Positions 43,993 to 53,472 of a DNA stretch of 64,000 nucleotides are shown here, one piece after another. The notes below the pieces were generated by a model that had not been told where the DNA came from, made no database searches, and saw only the letters and a list, made by a program, of their open reading frames with translations. Source of the stretch: Candidatus Thiosymbion ectosymbiont of Catanema sp. Cochon2018 (GTDB lineage Bacteria; Pseudomonadota; Gammaproteobacteria; Chromatiales; Chromatiaceae). Within the stretch, counting starts at the first letter, position 1, and each line of letters opens with the position of its first letter. The stretch covers positions 180,066 to 244,065 of the forward strand of contig WYCW01000006.1 in the NCBI GenBank assembly GCA_011392765.1, given 5' to 3'. The position numbers were made by a program, and so were the translations under genes.

Positions 43993-45921
43993 CCCAATGC
44001 CATTAAGTTGAGCGTTACCGGTCGGCAAAGTAAGAGAAGAAACTACGAATCACGCGAATCCGCGCGAAACCGTCGTCCCGAACCGAGGGGAGGGATCTTT
44101 CATCCCGAACCGAAGGGAGGGACCTTTCGTCCCAAACCGAGGGGAGGGATCTTATTCGCGCCGATTGCGCGATTTGTAGATTTGTAGGTTGGGCAAAGCC
44201 GCCATGGATGGCGGCGTGCCCAACTATCAGATAGGCACTTCCCAGCAGGCAGGCGGCGTGCCCAACACGGAACACCGACTGTTGGGCACGGGCCGTCCCT
44301 TGGCCCTTTGCCCAACTACCGCGACAAGCGACTGGCAGCTAACTTAATGGCATTGCCCTGGACCTGCGGCGGGTGGTGAAAGAAGTTGGATAAGGTAGCC
44401 AGTAGGATTTCTTGTAAAGGGCACTTTGAAAAATACGGTTTTCGCCAGAGATCCTCTTGAATAATCAATGGGTTAGGTCCGCTTGATTGGTGAAAATACC
44501 TATTTTTCAAGGTGCCCTAAATATGATTAAAACCAAAGTAAGAATAGCCTTTCTCGTTTCCTATTCCGGTGACGGCGGCGTCGAAGTGGTGACCAGTCAC
44601 CTGGTAGATGGTCTGGTTGAGCAGGGTTATGAGCTGGAACTGCTGCTAATTAAAAATCGTGGCAAGCATTTAAAAAAATTATCGTCCAGGGTGAAACAAA
44701 CCAAATTAAATGCCTCCAGTGCCTGGCTGTGTTTGCCGCAACTGCTTCGCTATCTTAAGCACCAACCGCCCGATGTTTTATTTGCGATCAAGGATCGTGC
44801 GTGTCAAGTGGCGGCAGTGGCGAAAAAACTGAGTGGCTATAAAGGACTGTCCATAGGACAGATACATAACAATATGATTACCGGGTTGGATAACAGAAAC
44901 GCCATTGCAGTAAAGCTTCGTTACAGCATGATGAAAGTGCTTTATCCAATTCACGATAAAATTGTTACCGTATCACCGGATTCCGCGAAAGCCATTCAGA
45001 AAATCACCGGGATGCCGGGGGACAAGGTTATAGACCTTGCTAATCCTGTTATCACCCGGGATATGATGCTCAAGGCGCAACAACCTGCCAGGCATCCGTG
45101 GTTCGAAAATAAGGAAACGCCCACACTTGTAGCAATGGGCAGGCTGGTGCCGCAGAAAAATTTTAGCAATCTGCTGCAAGCTTTGGCCAGAGTGATTCAA
45201 CAACTTCAATGCCGCTTGGTTATTTTTGGTGAAGGTGGGCTACGTGGAGCTTTGCAGCAAGAAATTACGGAATTGAAACTTGAGCATTGTGTGGATATGC
45301 CTGGTCACGTTGAGAATCCCCTGGCAGAAATTAAACACGCTGATCTCTTCGTGCTCTCGTCCGGTTGGGAAGGGTCGCCCACCGTTCTGACAGAATGTTT
45401 ATCTCTGGGTATCCCCTGTGTTGCTACCCGGGTTGGCGACACGCACATCACTTTGCAGGAAGGAAAAGTGGGCGCTCTGGTAGAGCCGGATAATCCTGAA
45501 CAATTGGCTGAAGCGATAGTGAGGCAATTACGAACTCGCTATGACGCAGAAGCATTGCGGAGCGCAGTGCGCAAATTTACGCAGGAAAACAGTGTTGCTG
45601 CTTATTCGGAATTGCTGATGTCGCTACTCAATAAAGCTTGATCAGCCCGCATTTCTCATCGCAGCAGAATGGCGATATGAACAAGTCGGGTAGATTGGGC
45701 AAAGGCGCAGGATGGACGTAGGATGCGGTGCAATGCCATTAAGTTAAGCGTTACCGGTCGGCAAAGCAAGAGAAGAAACTACGAATCACGCGAATCCGCG
45801 CGAAACCGTCGTCCCGAACCGAAGGGAGGGATCTTATTCGCGGAAATTCGCGTGATTCGTAGTTTTCTTTTCCGCATCGGTAAGTGGCCAACAGCTGACT
45901 TAATGGCATTGTCCTGTAACC
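43985..45921. mobile_element. composite F3 unit carrying a glycosyltransferase gene
   Basis: Two F3 elements (43995-44355 and 45731-45911) bracket an AT-richer gene. The outer ends are inverted copies of CAATGCCATTAAGT. The 10-bp sequence TCCTGTAACC stands immediately outside both (43985-43994 and 45912-45921), as expected for a target duplication after one transposition event. The left copy has three about 29-bp repeats containing CCCGAACCGA(A/G)GGGAGGGA. Confidence 0.85.
44523..45641 (+). CDS. GT4-family glycosyltransferase
   Basis: 372 aa. N-terminal RIAFLVSYSGDGGVEVVTSH, donor-site region VAMGRLVPQKNFSNLLQAL, and the GT4 signature FVLSSGWEGSPTVLTECLSL with the E(x7)E pattern. Likely transfers a sugar from a nucleotide donor to a surface polymer or lipid. 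ATG 44523 gives a clean N-terminus. Markedly lower GC than its neighbours and enclosed in the F3 composite, so it is imported cargo. Confidence 0.9.
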   Translation: MIKTKVRIAFLVSYSGDGGVEVVTSHLVDGLVEQGYELELLLIKNRGKHLKKLSSRVKQTKLNASSAWLCLPQLLRYLKHQPPDVLFAIKDRACQVAAVAKKLSGYKGLSIGQIHNNMITGLDNRNAIAVKLRYSMMKVLYPIHDKIVTVSPDSAKAIQKITGMPGDKVIDLANPVITRDMMLKAQQPARHPWFENKETPTLVAMGRLVPQKNFSNLLQALARVIQQLQCRLVIFGEGGLRGALQQEITELKLEHCVDMPGHVENPLAEIKHADLFVLSSGWEGSPTVLTECLSLGIPCVATRVGDTHITLQEGKVGALVEPDNPEQLAEAIVRQLRTRYDAEALRSAVRKFTQENSVAAYSELLMSLLNKA

Positions 45922-46018
45922 GACCGGTGGTTGGCCCGCATGTCTCATCGAATTTCGCGAAAAGCGGCGACGCTCCGACAATTTCTGCTTGAAGTTGATC
46001 CTGGTCAGGACGATAATC

Positions 46019-46040
46019 CGTAATACGCATTCGTATTACG
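46019..46040. promoter_or_regulatory. perfect palindrome upstream of RHH antitoxin
   Basis: Arms CGTAATACG and CGTATTACG around CATT, ending 10 bases before the antitoxin ATG. A likely operator for autoregulation by the ribbon-helix-helix protein. Confidence 0.75.
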
Positions 46041-46050
46041 AGGCCAGAGC

Positions 46051-46302
46051 ATGACCATCTCCATCCGTCTCGATCCAGGATTGATGACCGTGTTGCGGCG
46101 GCGTTCGAGCGCACAGGACCTTCCGGTGTCGGCCTTCGTGCGGGAAGCCATCAGCGAGAAGCTCGCGCGCGAGGAACAGGAAGCTGGTCCCTATGCCGTC
46201 GGCAAGTCCCTGTTCGGTCGCTACTCGAGTGGCGAGACCGACCGTAGCGAGCGGCGCAAACAGATCATTCGGGAACGGGTGGGTGAAAAGCGTCGTCATT
46301 GA
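46051..46302 (+). CDS. ribbon-helix-helix antitoxin
   Basis: 83 aa. MTISIRLDPGLMTVLRRRSS then FVREAISEKLAREEQ is the CopG/RHH DNA-binding layout. It overlaps the PIN toxin by 20 bases. The C-terminal tail would bind and mask the toxin. A perfect inverted repeat precedes the start and probably binds this protein. Confidence 0.85.
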   Translation: MTISIRLDPGLMTVLRRRSSAQDLPVSAFVREAISEKLAREEQEAGPYAVGKSLFGRYSSGETDRSERRKQIIRERVGEKRRH

Positions 46303-46702
46303 CAGCGGCCCGCTGATCGCCCTGTTCGACGGCTCGGATCGTTATCATGACCAGGCCGTTGCATTCGTACGGGGTTTGCGCAGACGGTTGATTACCAATC
46401 TGCCGGTAGTCACGGAAGTCGTCTATATGCTGGATTTCGCACCTCAGGCCCAGCGGGATTTCTTGTTCTGGGGGGAGCAATCCCTGACCATCGACGCAGA
46501 CACGATCGAAGATTTTCCCCGCATACAGGCCTTGCTCGAGAAGTACCGCGACCTGCCGGCAGACTTCGCGGACGCCTCGCTGATAGCCTTGTGCGAACGC
46601 CTGAAGATCACGAGCGTAGCCAGCGTCGACAAGGACTTCACCATCTATCGGACCCGAGACCGCAAGGCCTTCCAAAACCTGTTCCCCCGCGAGTCACTCT
46701 AA
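46283..46702 (+). CDS. PIN-domain toxin (VapC-like)
   Basis: 139 aa from GTG 46283. Acidic PIN residues are visible in SVVIDSGPLIALFDGSD, in the Glu of VVTEVVYMLDF, and in LPADFADASLIALCERL and SVDKDFTIYR. Predicted tRNA/rRNA endonuclease toxin, neutralised by the overlapping RHH antitoxin. Confidence 0.88.
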   Translation: MKSVVIDSGPLIALFDGSDRYHDQAVAFVRGLRRRLITNLPVVTEVVYMLDFAPQAQRDFLFWGEQSLTIDADTIEDFPRIQALLEKYRDLPADFADASLIALCERLKITSVASVDKDFTIYRTRDRKAFQNLFPRESL

Positions 46703-47049
46703 TTCTACCTTGCCATATTGCATCACAGATCGAATCCACTGCCCTGGAATCGTATTGCTTTGCGGGTGCGTCAGCCTCTAAATATATTGGTCCATACACT
46801 AGAAGAACTTGCGTGGTTAGCAAAGCGTGTACGCTGTTTGCAGCAATTAACAGAGAAATTGTGCAAAGAGAAAATTGATAGCTTTGGAAAGCGCCGATCG
46901 TTCCTCACTATGCTTTTTGGCCCCGGTGAATTTCGGCGTTAGGCTCGGAAGAAACCCACATCCTCGGGATGACAATTTTCGCGAGGATTCGCGTGATTTG
47001 TAGTTTTTCCCCTTGTTGCCGACCGGTAACGCTCAACTTAATGGCATTG
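46703..47049. other. intergenic with partial F3 end
   Basis: A small frame at 46718-46942 has no recognisable features and no ribosome-binding site. 46975-47049 is a truncated F3 element ending GCTCAACTTAATGGCATTG just ahead of ubiE. Confidence 0.5.
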
Positions 47050-47089
47050 TGGTGTAGAATCCATGCAGCATTGCAGAGGGGATCCCAGC

Positions 47090-47839
47090 ATGTCCGACCG
47101 GAAGACCACCCACTTCGGCTATAAGCAGGTAGCGGTCGGGGAGAAGGCTGCCCAGGTGCGGGGAGTCTTCGATTCCGTGGCCTCCAGCTACGACCTCATG
47201 AACGACCTGATGTCCCTGGGCGTGCACCGCCTCTGGAAGCGCCGGACGGTGACCCTGGCGGGGGTGCGCCGCGGTCAGCGGGTGCTGGATCTGGCCGCCG
47301 GGACCGGAGATCTGTCCGAGCGCTTCGCCGGCCTCGTGGGCAGGGAAGGCGAAGTCGTATCCACGGACATCAACGCCGCCATGCTCGGCCGCGGTCGGGA
47401 GCGGCTGGTGGATCTGGGCGTCGTGGGCAACATCCGCTATGCCCAGGTCGACGCGGAGGCGTTGCCCTTCCCCGCCAACCACTTCGACTGTATCAGCATC
47501 GGCTTCGGTCTGCGCAACGTCACCCGCAAGCAACGCGCCCTGGAGGAGATGCTGCGGGTGTTGCGACCCGGCGGCCGGGTCCTGGTGTTGGAGTTCTCCC
47601 ACCCCGCAGGTTACCCCCTGCGCAAGGCCTACGACCTCTACTCCTTCTCGGTCCTGCCCATCCTGGGTCGCCTGGTCGCCGGCGACGCGGACAGCTACCG
47701 CTATCTTGCCGAGTCCATCCGCATGCATCCGAATCAGGAGACCCTGCAGAACATGATGGAGCAGGCCGGCCTCGAACGTTGCGAATTCTTCAACCTCAGC
47801 GGCGGCATCGTCGCCATCCACCGGGGCTTCAAGCTGTGA
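47090..47839 (+). CDS. ubiE: ubiquinone/menaquinone C-methyltransferase
   Basis: 249 aa SAM-dependent methyltransferase acting on the ring carbon of demethylmenaquinone and a ubiquinone precursor. Family signatures are [20 protein letters not shown], the SAM site [12 protein letters not shown], and [23 protein letters not shown] 47090 ([10 protein letters not shown]) is the usual start. It overlaps ubiJ by the stop/start GTGA. Confidence 0.97.
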   Translation: MSDRKTTHFGYKQVAVGEKAAQVRGVFDSVASSYDLMNDLMSLGVHRLWKRRTVTLAGVRRGQRVLDLAAGTGDLSERFAGLVGREGEVVSTDINAAMLGRGRERLVDLGVVGNIRYAQVDAEALPFPANHFDCISIGFGLRNVTRKQRALEEMLRVLRPGGRVLVLEFSHPAGYPLRKAYDLYSFSVLPILGRLVAGDADSYRYLAESIRMHPNQETLQNMMEQAGLERCEFFNLSGGIVAIHRGFKL

Positions 47840-48477
47840 GCGCGGGGCTGCCGATCCCGGACGCGGCCCTGGCGGTCTTGGAGACCACCATCAACCGCTA
47901 CCTCGCCCTCGATCCCGAAGGGGCAGCGCAGATTGCCGATCTCCACGGCAAGGTGTTTCTGATCGAGATTACCGGCTTCGGTGCCCGCTTCTACCTGATA
48001 CCGGGTCCCACCGGGATGCAGCTCTACGGCGACTATGCGGGCGAGCCGGACTGCGTTCTGCGCGGCGCGCCGCTGGCATTGGCTCGGCTGGGCACCGCGC
48101 GCCGCAAGGAGGACCGGCTCTTCTCCGGTGAAGTCCGGATCGAGGGCGACACCCACCTGGCCCAGGCCCTGGGTGATCTCCTGGGCGGTCTGGAAGTGGA
48201 TTGGGAGGAACAGCTCTCGCGGCTGGTCGGTGACACCGTCGCCCACCGGATCGGTTCGGAGGTACGTGCCGCCGAGCAGTGGGGGCGGCGCACCGCCGAC
48301 GCCCTGACCGAAGACATCAAGGAGTATCTGCAGGAAGAAATCCGCCTGCTTCCCGGCCGCTATGAGGTCCGGACCCTCCTGGACGACATCGACCTGGTGC
48401 GCGATGGGGTGGAACGACTCGCCGCCCGGGTCGAGCGGCTGGCAAAGTTGCAGGACGGTTCTATCGGCGACCGGTGA
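47836..48477 (+). CDS. ubiJ: ubiquinone biosynthesis accessory protein, SCP2 domain
   Basis: 213 aa from GTG 47836. The N-terminal sterol-carrier fold ([19 protein letters not shown]) would hold hydrophobic ubiquinone intermediates. The C-terminal coiled coil ([19 protein letters not shown]) fits UbiJ. Position between ubiE and ubiB supports the name. Confidence 0.92.
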   Translation: MSAGLPIPDAALAVLETTINRYLALDPEGAAQIADLHGKVFLIEITGFGARFYLIPGPTGMQLYGDYAGEPDCVLRGAPLALARLGTARRKEDRLFSGEVRIEGDTHLAQALGDLLGGLEVDWEEQLSRLVGDTVAHRIGSEVRAAEQWGRRTADALTEDIKEYLQEEIRLLPGRYEVRTLLDDIDLVRDGVERLAARVERLAKLQDGSIGDR

Positions 48478-48644
48478 TCCTGGTACCTCGTTTCATCGGA
48501 ATTTGCCGTTAAAACCGGTCCCTGTCATCCCGAACGTAGCGAGGGATCTTCTCACTGCGTAAGATTTCCGGTTGCGCTCGAAATGACAACATGCAAAATC
48601 AGATGAAATGGTCCACCTCGACCAAGGGCTGTTGACATAATCCC

Positions 48645-48822
48645 AGCGAGGCGCTGCCTCAGACCGACCAGTACCCAACTCGAGCTTTGTCGCGAAACTC
48701 CAATCGAACAGGATTTACAGGATTACACAGGATTTACAAGATTCTTGTCGTTCCTGAATTTCCTACGGCCTATCACGCTCTTACCAAACCAGCAGGCGCT
48801 TTTCACAACAAAAAATCCTGTT
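48645..48822. repeat. 178-bp direct repeat left of Rpn gene
   Basis: Near-identical to 49851-50028. Contains an F1-type end and an ACAGGATTTACAGGATTACA core. Confidence 0.9.
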
Positions 48823-48900
48823 AATCCTGTACTATTTAGGTAGTGAAGTGGGATCAACATGAGACGCTGCACCCCATCGCTTTAAGATTCCTTACGAATC

Positions 48901-49758
48901 ATGACTGCAAAGGACATCATCAGCCGCGCTATGCTCAAGCGGCTCACCACCGATTTAGCGCACCACCTCTTGAGGCTCAAGGCCGAGACCGTCGAAGTCT
49001 TGGAGACCCAGAATCAGCGGGTCGAAGACCGCCGGGCGGATCTGGTGGCACGCATGCGTGGAATCGACGGCAAAGAGTTCCTGTTGCACATCGAGGTCGC
49101 CAACAATAATACTGCGAATATGCCGCTGCGAATGCTGCGTTACTATACGGACATCCGTTTTGCCGGCCACCCCGGACCAATCCGACAATTCCTGATCTAC
49201 ATTGGGGCCGACCCTCTGACCATGCCGCCAGGCATCGACGAGCCGGGGTTGCTCGATTACCACTATGGCCTGATCGACATGCACCGCGTCAATTGTGCCG
49301 ATCTGCTGGCGCAGGACAATCCCGATGCCTTGGTACTGGCCGTGCTGTGTGACTTCGGCGACCGCAAGCCCCAGGAGGTCGTCACCTACATCGTGCACCG
49401 CTTGCGGAAATTGCTGGGAGCCGACGAGCGGAGATTCCGCGAATATATAACTATGCTGGAGATCTTGTCGAAGAACCGGGATCTGAAGGCGCAGGTCGAG
49501 GAGGCCGAACACATGTTGACCGAAATCGATATCGAATCTTTGCCGTCCTTCGCCATTGGCTTCGAACGTGGCGAGAAAAAGGGGGAAAAAAGAGGGGAGA
49601 AAAGAGGGGAGAAAAGAGGGGAGGCGCGGGTTGTGCGTCGTCTGTTGAGCCGACATGGTGTTGCAGAAGTTTCCGGGTTGCTCGGTCTTTCGGTGAAAGA
49701 AGTGGAACGTCTCGCAGCGGTGGGAGGCGACGACGATCCGGCGCACGACAGGCATTGA
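48901..49758 (+). CDS. Rpn-family putative recombination-promoting nuclease
   Basis: 285 aa with the Rpn/PD-(D/E)XK pattern: Asp in RRADLVARMRG, FLLHIEVANNN, MLRYYTDIRF, then VVTYIVHRLRKLL. A Lys/Glu/Gly heptad-like stretch (GEKKGEKRGEKRGEKRGEA) from a 12-base tandem repeat precedes a small helical end. Family members can promote RecA-independent DNA joining. It interrupts ubiJ and ubiB, which are normally adjacent, and lies between two direct 178-bp repeats. Confidence 0.85.
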   Translation: MTAKDIISRAMLKRLTTDLAHHLLRLKAETVEVLETQNQRVEDRRADLVARMRGIDGKEFLLHIEVANNNTANMPLRMLRYYTDIRFAGHPGPIRQFLIYIGADPLTMPPGIDEPGLLDYHYGLIDMHRVNCADLLAQDNPDALVLAVLCDFGDRKPQEVVTYIVHRLRKLLGADERRFREYITMLEILSKNRDLKAQVEEAEHMLTEIDIESLPSFAIGFERGEKKGEKRGEKRGEKRGEARVVRRLLSRHGVAEVSGLLGLSVKEVERLAAVGGDDDPAHDRH

Positions 49759-49850
49759 TAGGGTCTGACACGGGCGAAGGGGCCACAAACGAAGGAGGAC
49801 GCCCTCCGGGATGGTCGGCCGTCTGGAATCCATAATTAGCCGCAACGCCT

Positions 49851-50028
49851 AGCGAGGCTTCGCCTCAGACCGACGAGTACCCAACTCGAGCTTTGTCGCG
49901 AAACTCCAACAGGACAGGATTTACAGGATTACACAGGATTTACAAGATTCTTGTCGTTCCTGAATTTCCTACGGCCTATCACGCTCTTACCAAACCAGCA
50001 GGCGCTTTTCACAACAAAAAATCCTGTT
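49851..50028. repeat. 178-bp direct repeat right of Rpn gene
   Basis: Second copy of 48645-48822. Followed at 50053-50130 by a GCAAATGAACGCGAATAAAC palindrome of the type seen at 1.54 kb. Confidence 0.9.
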
Positions 50029-50187
50029 GCGGTACAGACCGATGGAAATTATTTTTGCCGCAAATGAACGCGAATAAACGCAAATCAAATCATGCACTTG
50101 CGTTTGTTCGCGTTCATTTGCGGCTAACTTTTCCGTAAGAAGCTTGCTCGTTGAATGTTATCGGCAGTCGAGAGCGGCTGTACTAGA

Positions 50188-51834
50188 ATGATCCGTCCTT
50201 CCCAAGCGATCCGCCTGTTCCACATCAACCTGGTACTCCTGCGCCATGGGCTGGATGAAGTCATCCTCGCCACCCATCTGTTGCGGCCGCTTCGTTTCCT
50301 GCTCTATCTGTCGCCCTGGTTCTGGTTCCACGGCAAGCGGCCGCCCTACCCGGTACGCATTCGTCTGGTCCTGGAGGATCTGGGGCCTATCTTCGTCAAG
50401 TTCGGACAAATCCTCTCCACTCGCCGCGACCTGTTGCCCGACGACCTGGCCGTCGAGCTCGCCAAGCTGCAGGATCAGGTCCCACCCTTTTCCGGGACCG
50501 AGGCCCGCGCCCTGATCGAGCGGGCCTGGGATAAACCCCTCGAAGCGGAGCTCGACGACTTCAGCGAGACCCCCCTGGCCTCGGCCTCCATCGCCCAGGT
50601 CCACGCCGCTCGCCTCAAGGACGGTCGCGAGGTAGTGGTCAAGGTATTGCGGCCGCGCATCGAAAAAACCATCCGGCGCGACATCGGTCTGCTCTATGTG
50701 ATTGCGGAGCTGGCCCAGCGCTACTGGAAGGACGGCCGCCGGCTGCGGCCGGTGGCCTTGGTCGCCGAATACGAAAAAACCATCTTCGACGAGTTGGACC
50801 TGCAGCGCGAGGCCGCCAACGCCTCCGTGCTGCGGCGCAATTTCCTCGGCAGCGAAGCCATCTACATCCCGGAGGTCCACTGGCACCTGACCAGGCCGAA
50901 CGTCATGGTCACGGAGCGCATCTACGGCACCCCGGTCGGCGAGGTCGAGACCCTCAAGGCCCAGGGGATCGACATGCGCAGGCTCGGGGAGCGGGGGGTC
51001 GAGATCTTCTTCACCCAGCTGTTCCGAGACAACTTCTTCCATGCGGACATGCATCCGGGAAACATCTTCGTAGAGCCCGGCGGGCGCTACATCGCCGTCG
51101 ATTTCGGAATCGTCGGCAGCCTGACGCTGGAGGACCAACGCTACCTTGCCGAAAACCTCCTCGCCTTCTTCGACCGGGACTACCGCCGGGTAGCCGAGCT
51201 GCACGTGGAGTCCGGCTGGGTGCCGTCGGGGACCAGTATCGTCGACTTCGAGGCGGCCATCCGCACCGTGAGCGAACCGATTTTCGGCAAGCCCCTGGCC
51301 GAAATCTCCTTCGGCAACTTCCTGCTGCGTTTATTCCAGACGGCACGCCGATTCAACATGGAAGTCCAGCCGCAGCTCGTACTGCTGCAGAAGACCCTGC
51401 TCAACATCGAGGGTTTGGGCCGCCAGCTCTACCCGGAGCTCGATCTGTGGACCACCGCCAAGCCCTTCATGGAACGCTGGATGCGGGACCAGGTCGGGCC
51501 CAGGGCCTTCCTGGCGCGGGCGCGGAAGAACCTGGGTCCCGCCTCCGAACAGCTCCCGGAGTTACCGTTGCTCGCCTATCGGGTACTCAATACCCTGGAT
51601 CGGCACCAGCTCACACTCCACTGGCGCTCGGAAGAACTCGCAAGGCTACATGCCGAGACCCGCGGTTACCGGACGGCACTGCCGGCGGCGATCGGCGGCG
51701 GCGCTCTGGTCCTGAGCGCGACCGGGCTGTTGCTGTTCGGACCCGGAGAGATCCTCACCGCCACCCTCGCAGAGATACTGGCGGTAGGGCTTTATCTCGC
51801 CGGCGGACTGCTGCTGATTACGCGTTGGCACTAG
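50188..51834 (+). CDS. ubiB: ubiquinone biosynthesis ATPase/kinase-like protein
   Basis: 548 aa of the ABC1/UbiB family. [20 protein letters not shown] is the KxGQ motif, [23 protein letters not shown] the A-rich loop and Lys, [12 protein letters not shown] the catalytic loop, and [12 protein letters not shown] the DFG-like motif. Two C-terminal membrane helices ([31 protein letters not shown]). ATG 50188 ([13 protein letters not shown]) is chosen. The stop TAG is the first TAG of an F1 element. Confidence 0.96.
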   Translation: MIRPSQAIRLFHINLVLLRHGLDEVILATHLLRPLRFLLYLSPWFWFHGKRPPYPVRIRLVLEDLGPIFVKFGQILSTRRDLLPDDLAVELAKLQDQVPPFSGTEARALIERAWDKPLEAELDDFSETPLASASIAQVHAARLKDGREVVVKVLRPRIEKTIRRDIGLLYVIAELAQRYWKDGRRLRPVALVAEYEKTIFDELDLQREAANASVLRRNFLGSEAIYIPEVHWHLTRPNVMVTERIYGTPVGEVETLKAQGIDMRRLGERGVEIFFTQLFRDNFFHADMHPGNIFVEPGGRYIAVDFGIVGSLTLEDQRYLAENLLAFFDRDYRRVAELHVESGWVPSGTSIVDFEAAIRTVSEPIFGKPLAEISFGNFLLRLFQTARRFNMEVQPQLVLLQKTLLNIEGLGRQLYPELDLWTTAKPFMERWMRDQVGPRAFLARARKNLGPASEQLPELPLLAYRVLNTLDRHQLTLHWRSEELARLHAETRGYRTALPAAIGGGALVLSATGLLLFGPGEILTATLAEILAVGLYLAGGLLLITRWH

Positions 51835-52059
51835 GATTCCTTGAGGGACCCGTAGCTTTACAAATGAGTCAAATTTTGCGTGCACTCAATGATGCGGTTT
51901 GCTGAGCGTTTCGATCTCTTTTTTGTCCACAGATTACGCAGATTTTCGCAGATTAAGAATGAAATAATCTGCGGAAATCTGCGTAATCTGTGGATAAAAA
52001 ATCTTTACTTCCTTGACAGAAGACTCATACCTCGTCGGTCTGAGGCGAAGCCTCGCTAG
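51831..52059. mobile_element. F1 element, CAGATTACG core, at ubiB stop
   Basis: Starts CTAGGATTCCTTGAGGGACC, whose TAG ends ubiB, and finishes GGCGAAGCCTCGCTAG. The core is the CCACAGATTACGCAGATTTT palindrome. It shares its final CTAG with the next F1 element. The inverse of the whole element is at 54728-54955. Confidence 0.9.
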
Positions 52060-52271
52060 GATTCCTTGAGGGACCCGAATCTTTACAAATGAGTCAAGTT
52101 TGTGCGCTGCACAAAAATAGTTCTGCCTCTTGTTGGGCAAGAATCGCAAATCCTTTGAACCACGGATGGACACGGATAAACACGGATCACAATCCGTGTT
52201 TATCCGTGTCCATCCGTGGTTCTTCGGTGCGGTTGGTCACGCCTCGTCGGTTTGAGGCGAAGCCTCGTTAG
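52056..52271. mobile_element. F1 element, CACGGAT core, tandem to previous
   Basis: Same end sequences as the previous copy but a different core (GGACACGGATAAACACGGAT palindrome). It is the inverse of 13272-13489. 52330-52445 then holds a GCAAATCGG/GCAAATGGACGC-type inverted repeat. Confidence 0.9.
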
Positions 52272-52467
52272 GTCGTGTTGACATTTAGATCGAAAACGCT
52301 TCTCGGTTCTTTCCTGGGGAATTTTTTTGCCGCGAAGGCAAACGCCAATGAACGCAAATCGGTCGGAATCGGCTCGCCATTCTCGACGGTTCTTCATCTC
52401 ATTGCTTTTATTTGCGTCCATTTGCGTTGATTTGCGGCTAATTTTTCCGTGAAAATCCGCTCGCTCA

Positions 52468-53346
52468 ATGCAAATTCAATCGACGAATGAGCGTGCGAAA
52501 ACCGCTTATCCGGATCTGGTCAGGGAAATGGATCCGGCCAGGAAAAAATTCCTGTACGTTCGGGGCCAAGCCTTCGAAAAAGACGCCAGTGATCCGGAGC
52601 TCGAGGCCTACCTTGCAAACAGCTATGCAGGAGTCGAATTTTTTGCCGACCTGTTTTTGTCCGGCAATGTATCCAGCTTCAGAGTCTTCATAGAAGCCCT
52701 TCGTCGGCACCACTTGCTTGTGGTGGGAAATTCATACCACGGCTATTTCGAGGGGGAGCTATCGAAAGATTCACATCTTCCCGGTGTATTTCTGCATGAG
52801 CTGGATCCCGAGTACGCTGCCAATAGAGCTGTTGTTCCGATAGAGCGGGAACATATCGACAAAATGTTGCTTGCACTCGATCCGGATTCGGATGCAATCG
52901 AGATACTTACGGACCAGGCTACCAGCGAAGAAAAAAGAATCAAGATACGGATCGACGGGATACCCCCGAATTCACCGAGCCTTCCCACACTGAGAAAATA
53001 CATTCACAAATGGTTGAGAGAATCTCCGGAGTTCAAATACCACAGAAGATACCTGAAAAAATTACACAAACTGTTTCTTGAAATACAAGCCAACCTCCAT
53101 GATCCGGATAGCCTGGTCCCTCTGATCGGACGCTACTACCATTTAGGAATCAACATTCACCCCTTCGTTCGAGTCAATAACTCGTGGCTGATGCCTCAAG
53201 TGAACCTGATGCTGATGAGTGCGGGGATCGAAGGTACGGCACACATGAACTGGGACTACCTGGCGATGGTGACTTCGAGCACGGAATTTACCAGAGTCTT
53301 TTCTCAGAGGATTCTATTCCGAAGGGGGGCTGAACGGTTACACTAA
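52468..53346 (+). CDS. unknown protein with possible degenerate Fic-like core
   Basis: 292 aa, not confidently assigned. The C-terminal half has a Fic-like run: a helix (YLKKLHKLFLEIQANLHD), then LVPLIGRYYHLGINIHPF, where Fic proteins have a similar helix ending in the HPF motif. The following loop reads VRVNNSWLMPQ instead of the usual x(D/E)GNGRxxR, so the ATP-binding residues are missing. The N-terminal half is unassigned. Moderately AT-rich. No partner gene nearby. Confidence 0.5.
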   Translation: MQIQSTNERAKTAYPDLVREMDPARKKFLYVRGQAFEKDASDPELEAYLANSYAGVEFFADLFLSGNVSSFRVFIEALRRHHLLVVGNSYHGYFEGELSKDSHLPGVFLHELDPEYAANRAVVPIEREHIDKMLLALDPDSDAIEILTDQATSEEKRIKIRIDGIPPNSPSLPTLRKYIHKWLRESPEFKYHRRYLKKLHKLFLEIQANLHDPDSLVPLIGRYYHLGINIHPFVRVNNSWLMPQVNLMLMSAGIEGTAHMNWDYLAMVTSSTEFTRVFSQRILFRRGAERLH

Positions 53347-53386
53347 ATGGCGTCTTCGGTGATTGCAGCCTGTGCTTCGTGACTCA

Positions 53387-53460
53387 CATTCATCATTCAT
53401 CATTCCGCATTCATCACTCATCACTCATCACTCATCACTCATCACTCATCACTCAACACG
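53387..53460. repeat. heptamer repeat upstream of TRAP protein 1
   Basis: About ten CATTCAT/CACTCAT/CATTCCG units ending a few bases before the GAGAGGACAAGAG ribosome-binding site. Confidence 0.85.
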
Positions 53461-53472
53461 AGAGGACAAGAG

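Noticed and set aside
46718..46942. 74-codon frame after the PIN toxin
   Set aside because: No ribosome-binding site or recognisable motif. Composition does not separate it from intergenic DNA.
51925..52003. CAGATTACG palindromes as a CRISPR array
   Set aside because: Only one inverted pair per site, no regular spacers, and bounded by F1 ends.
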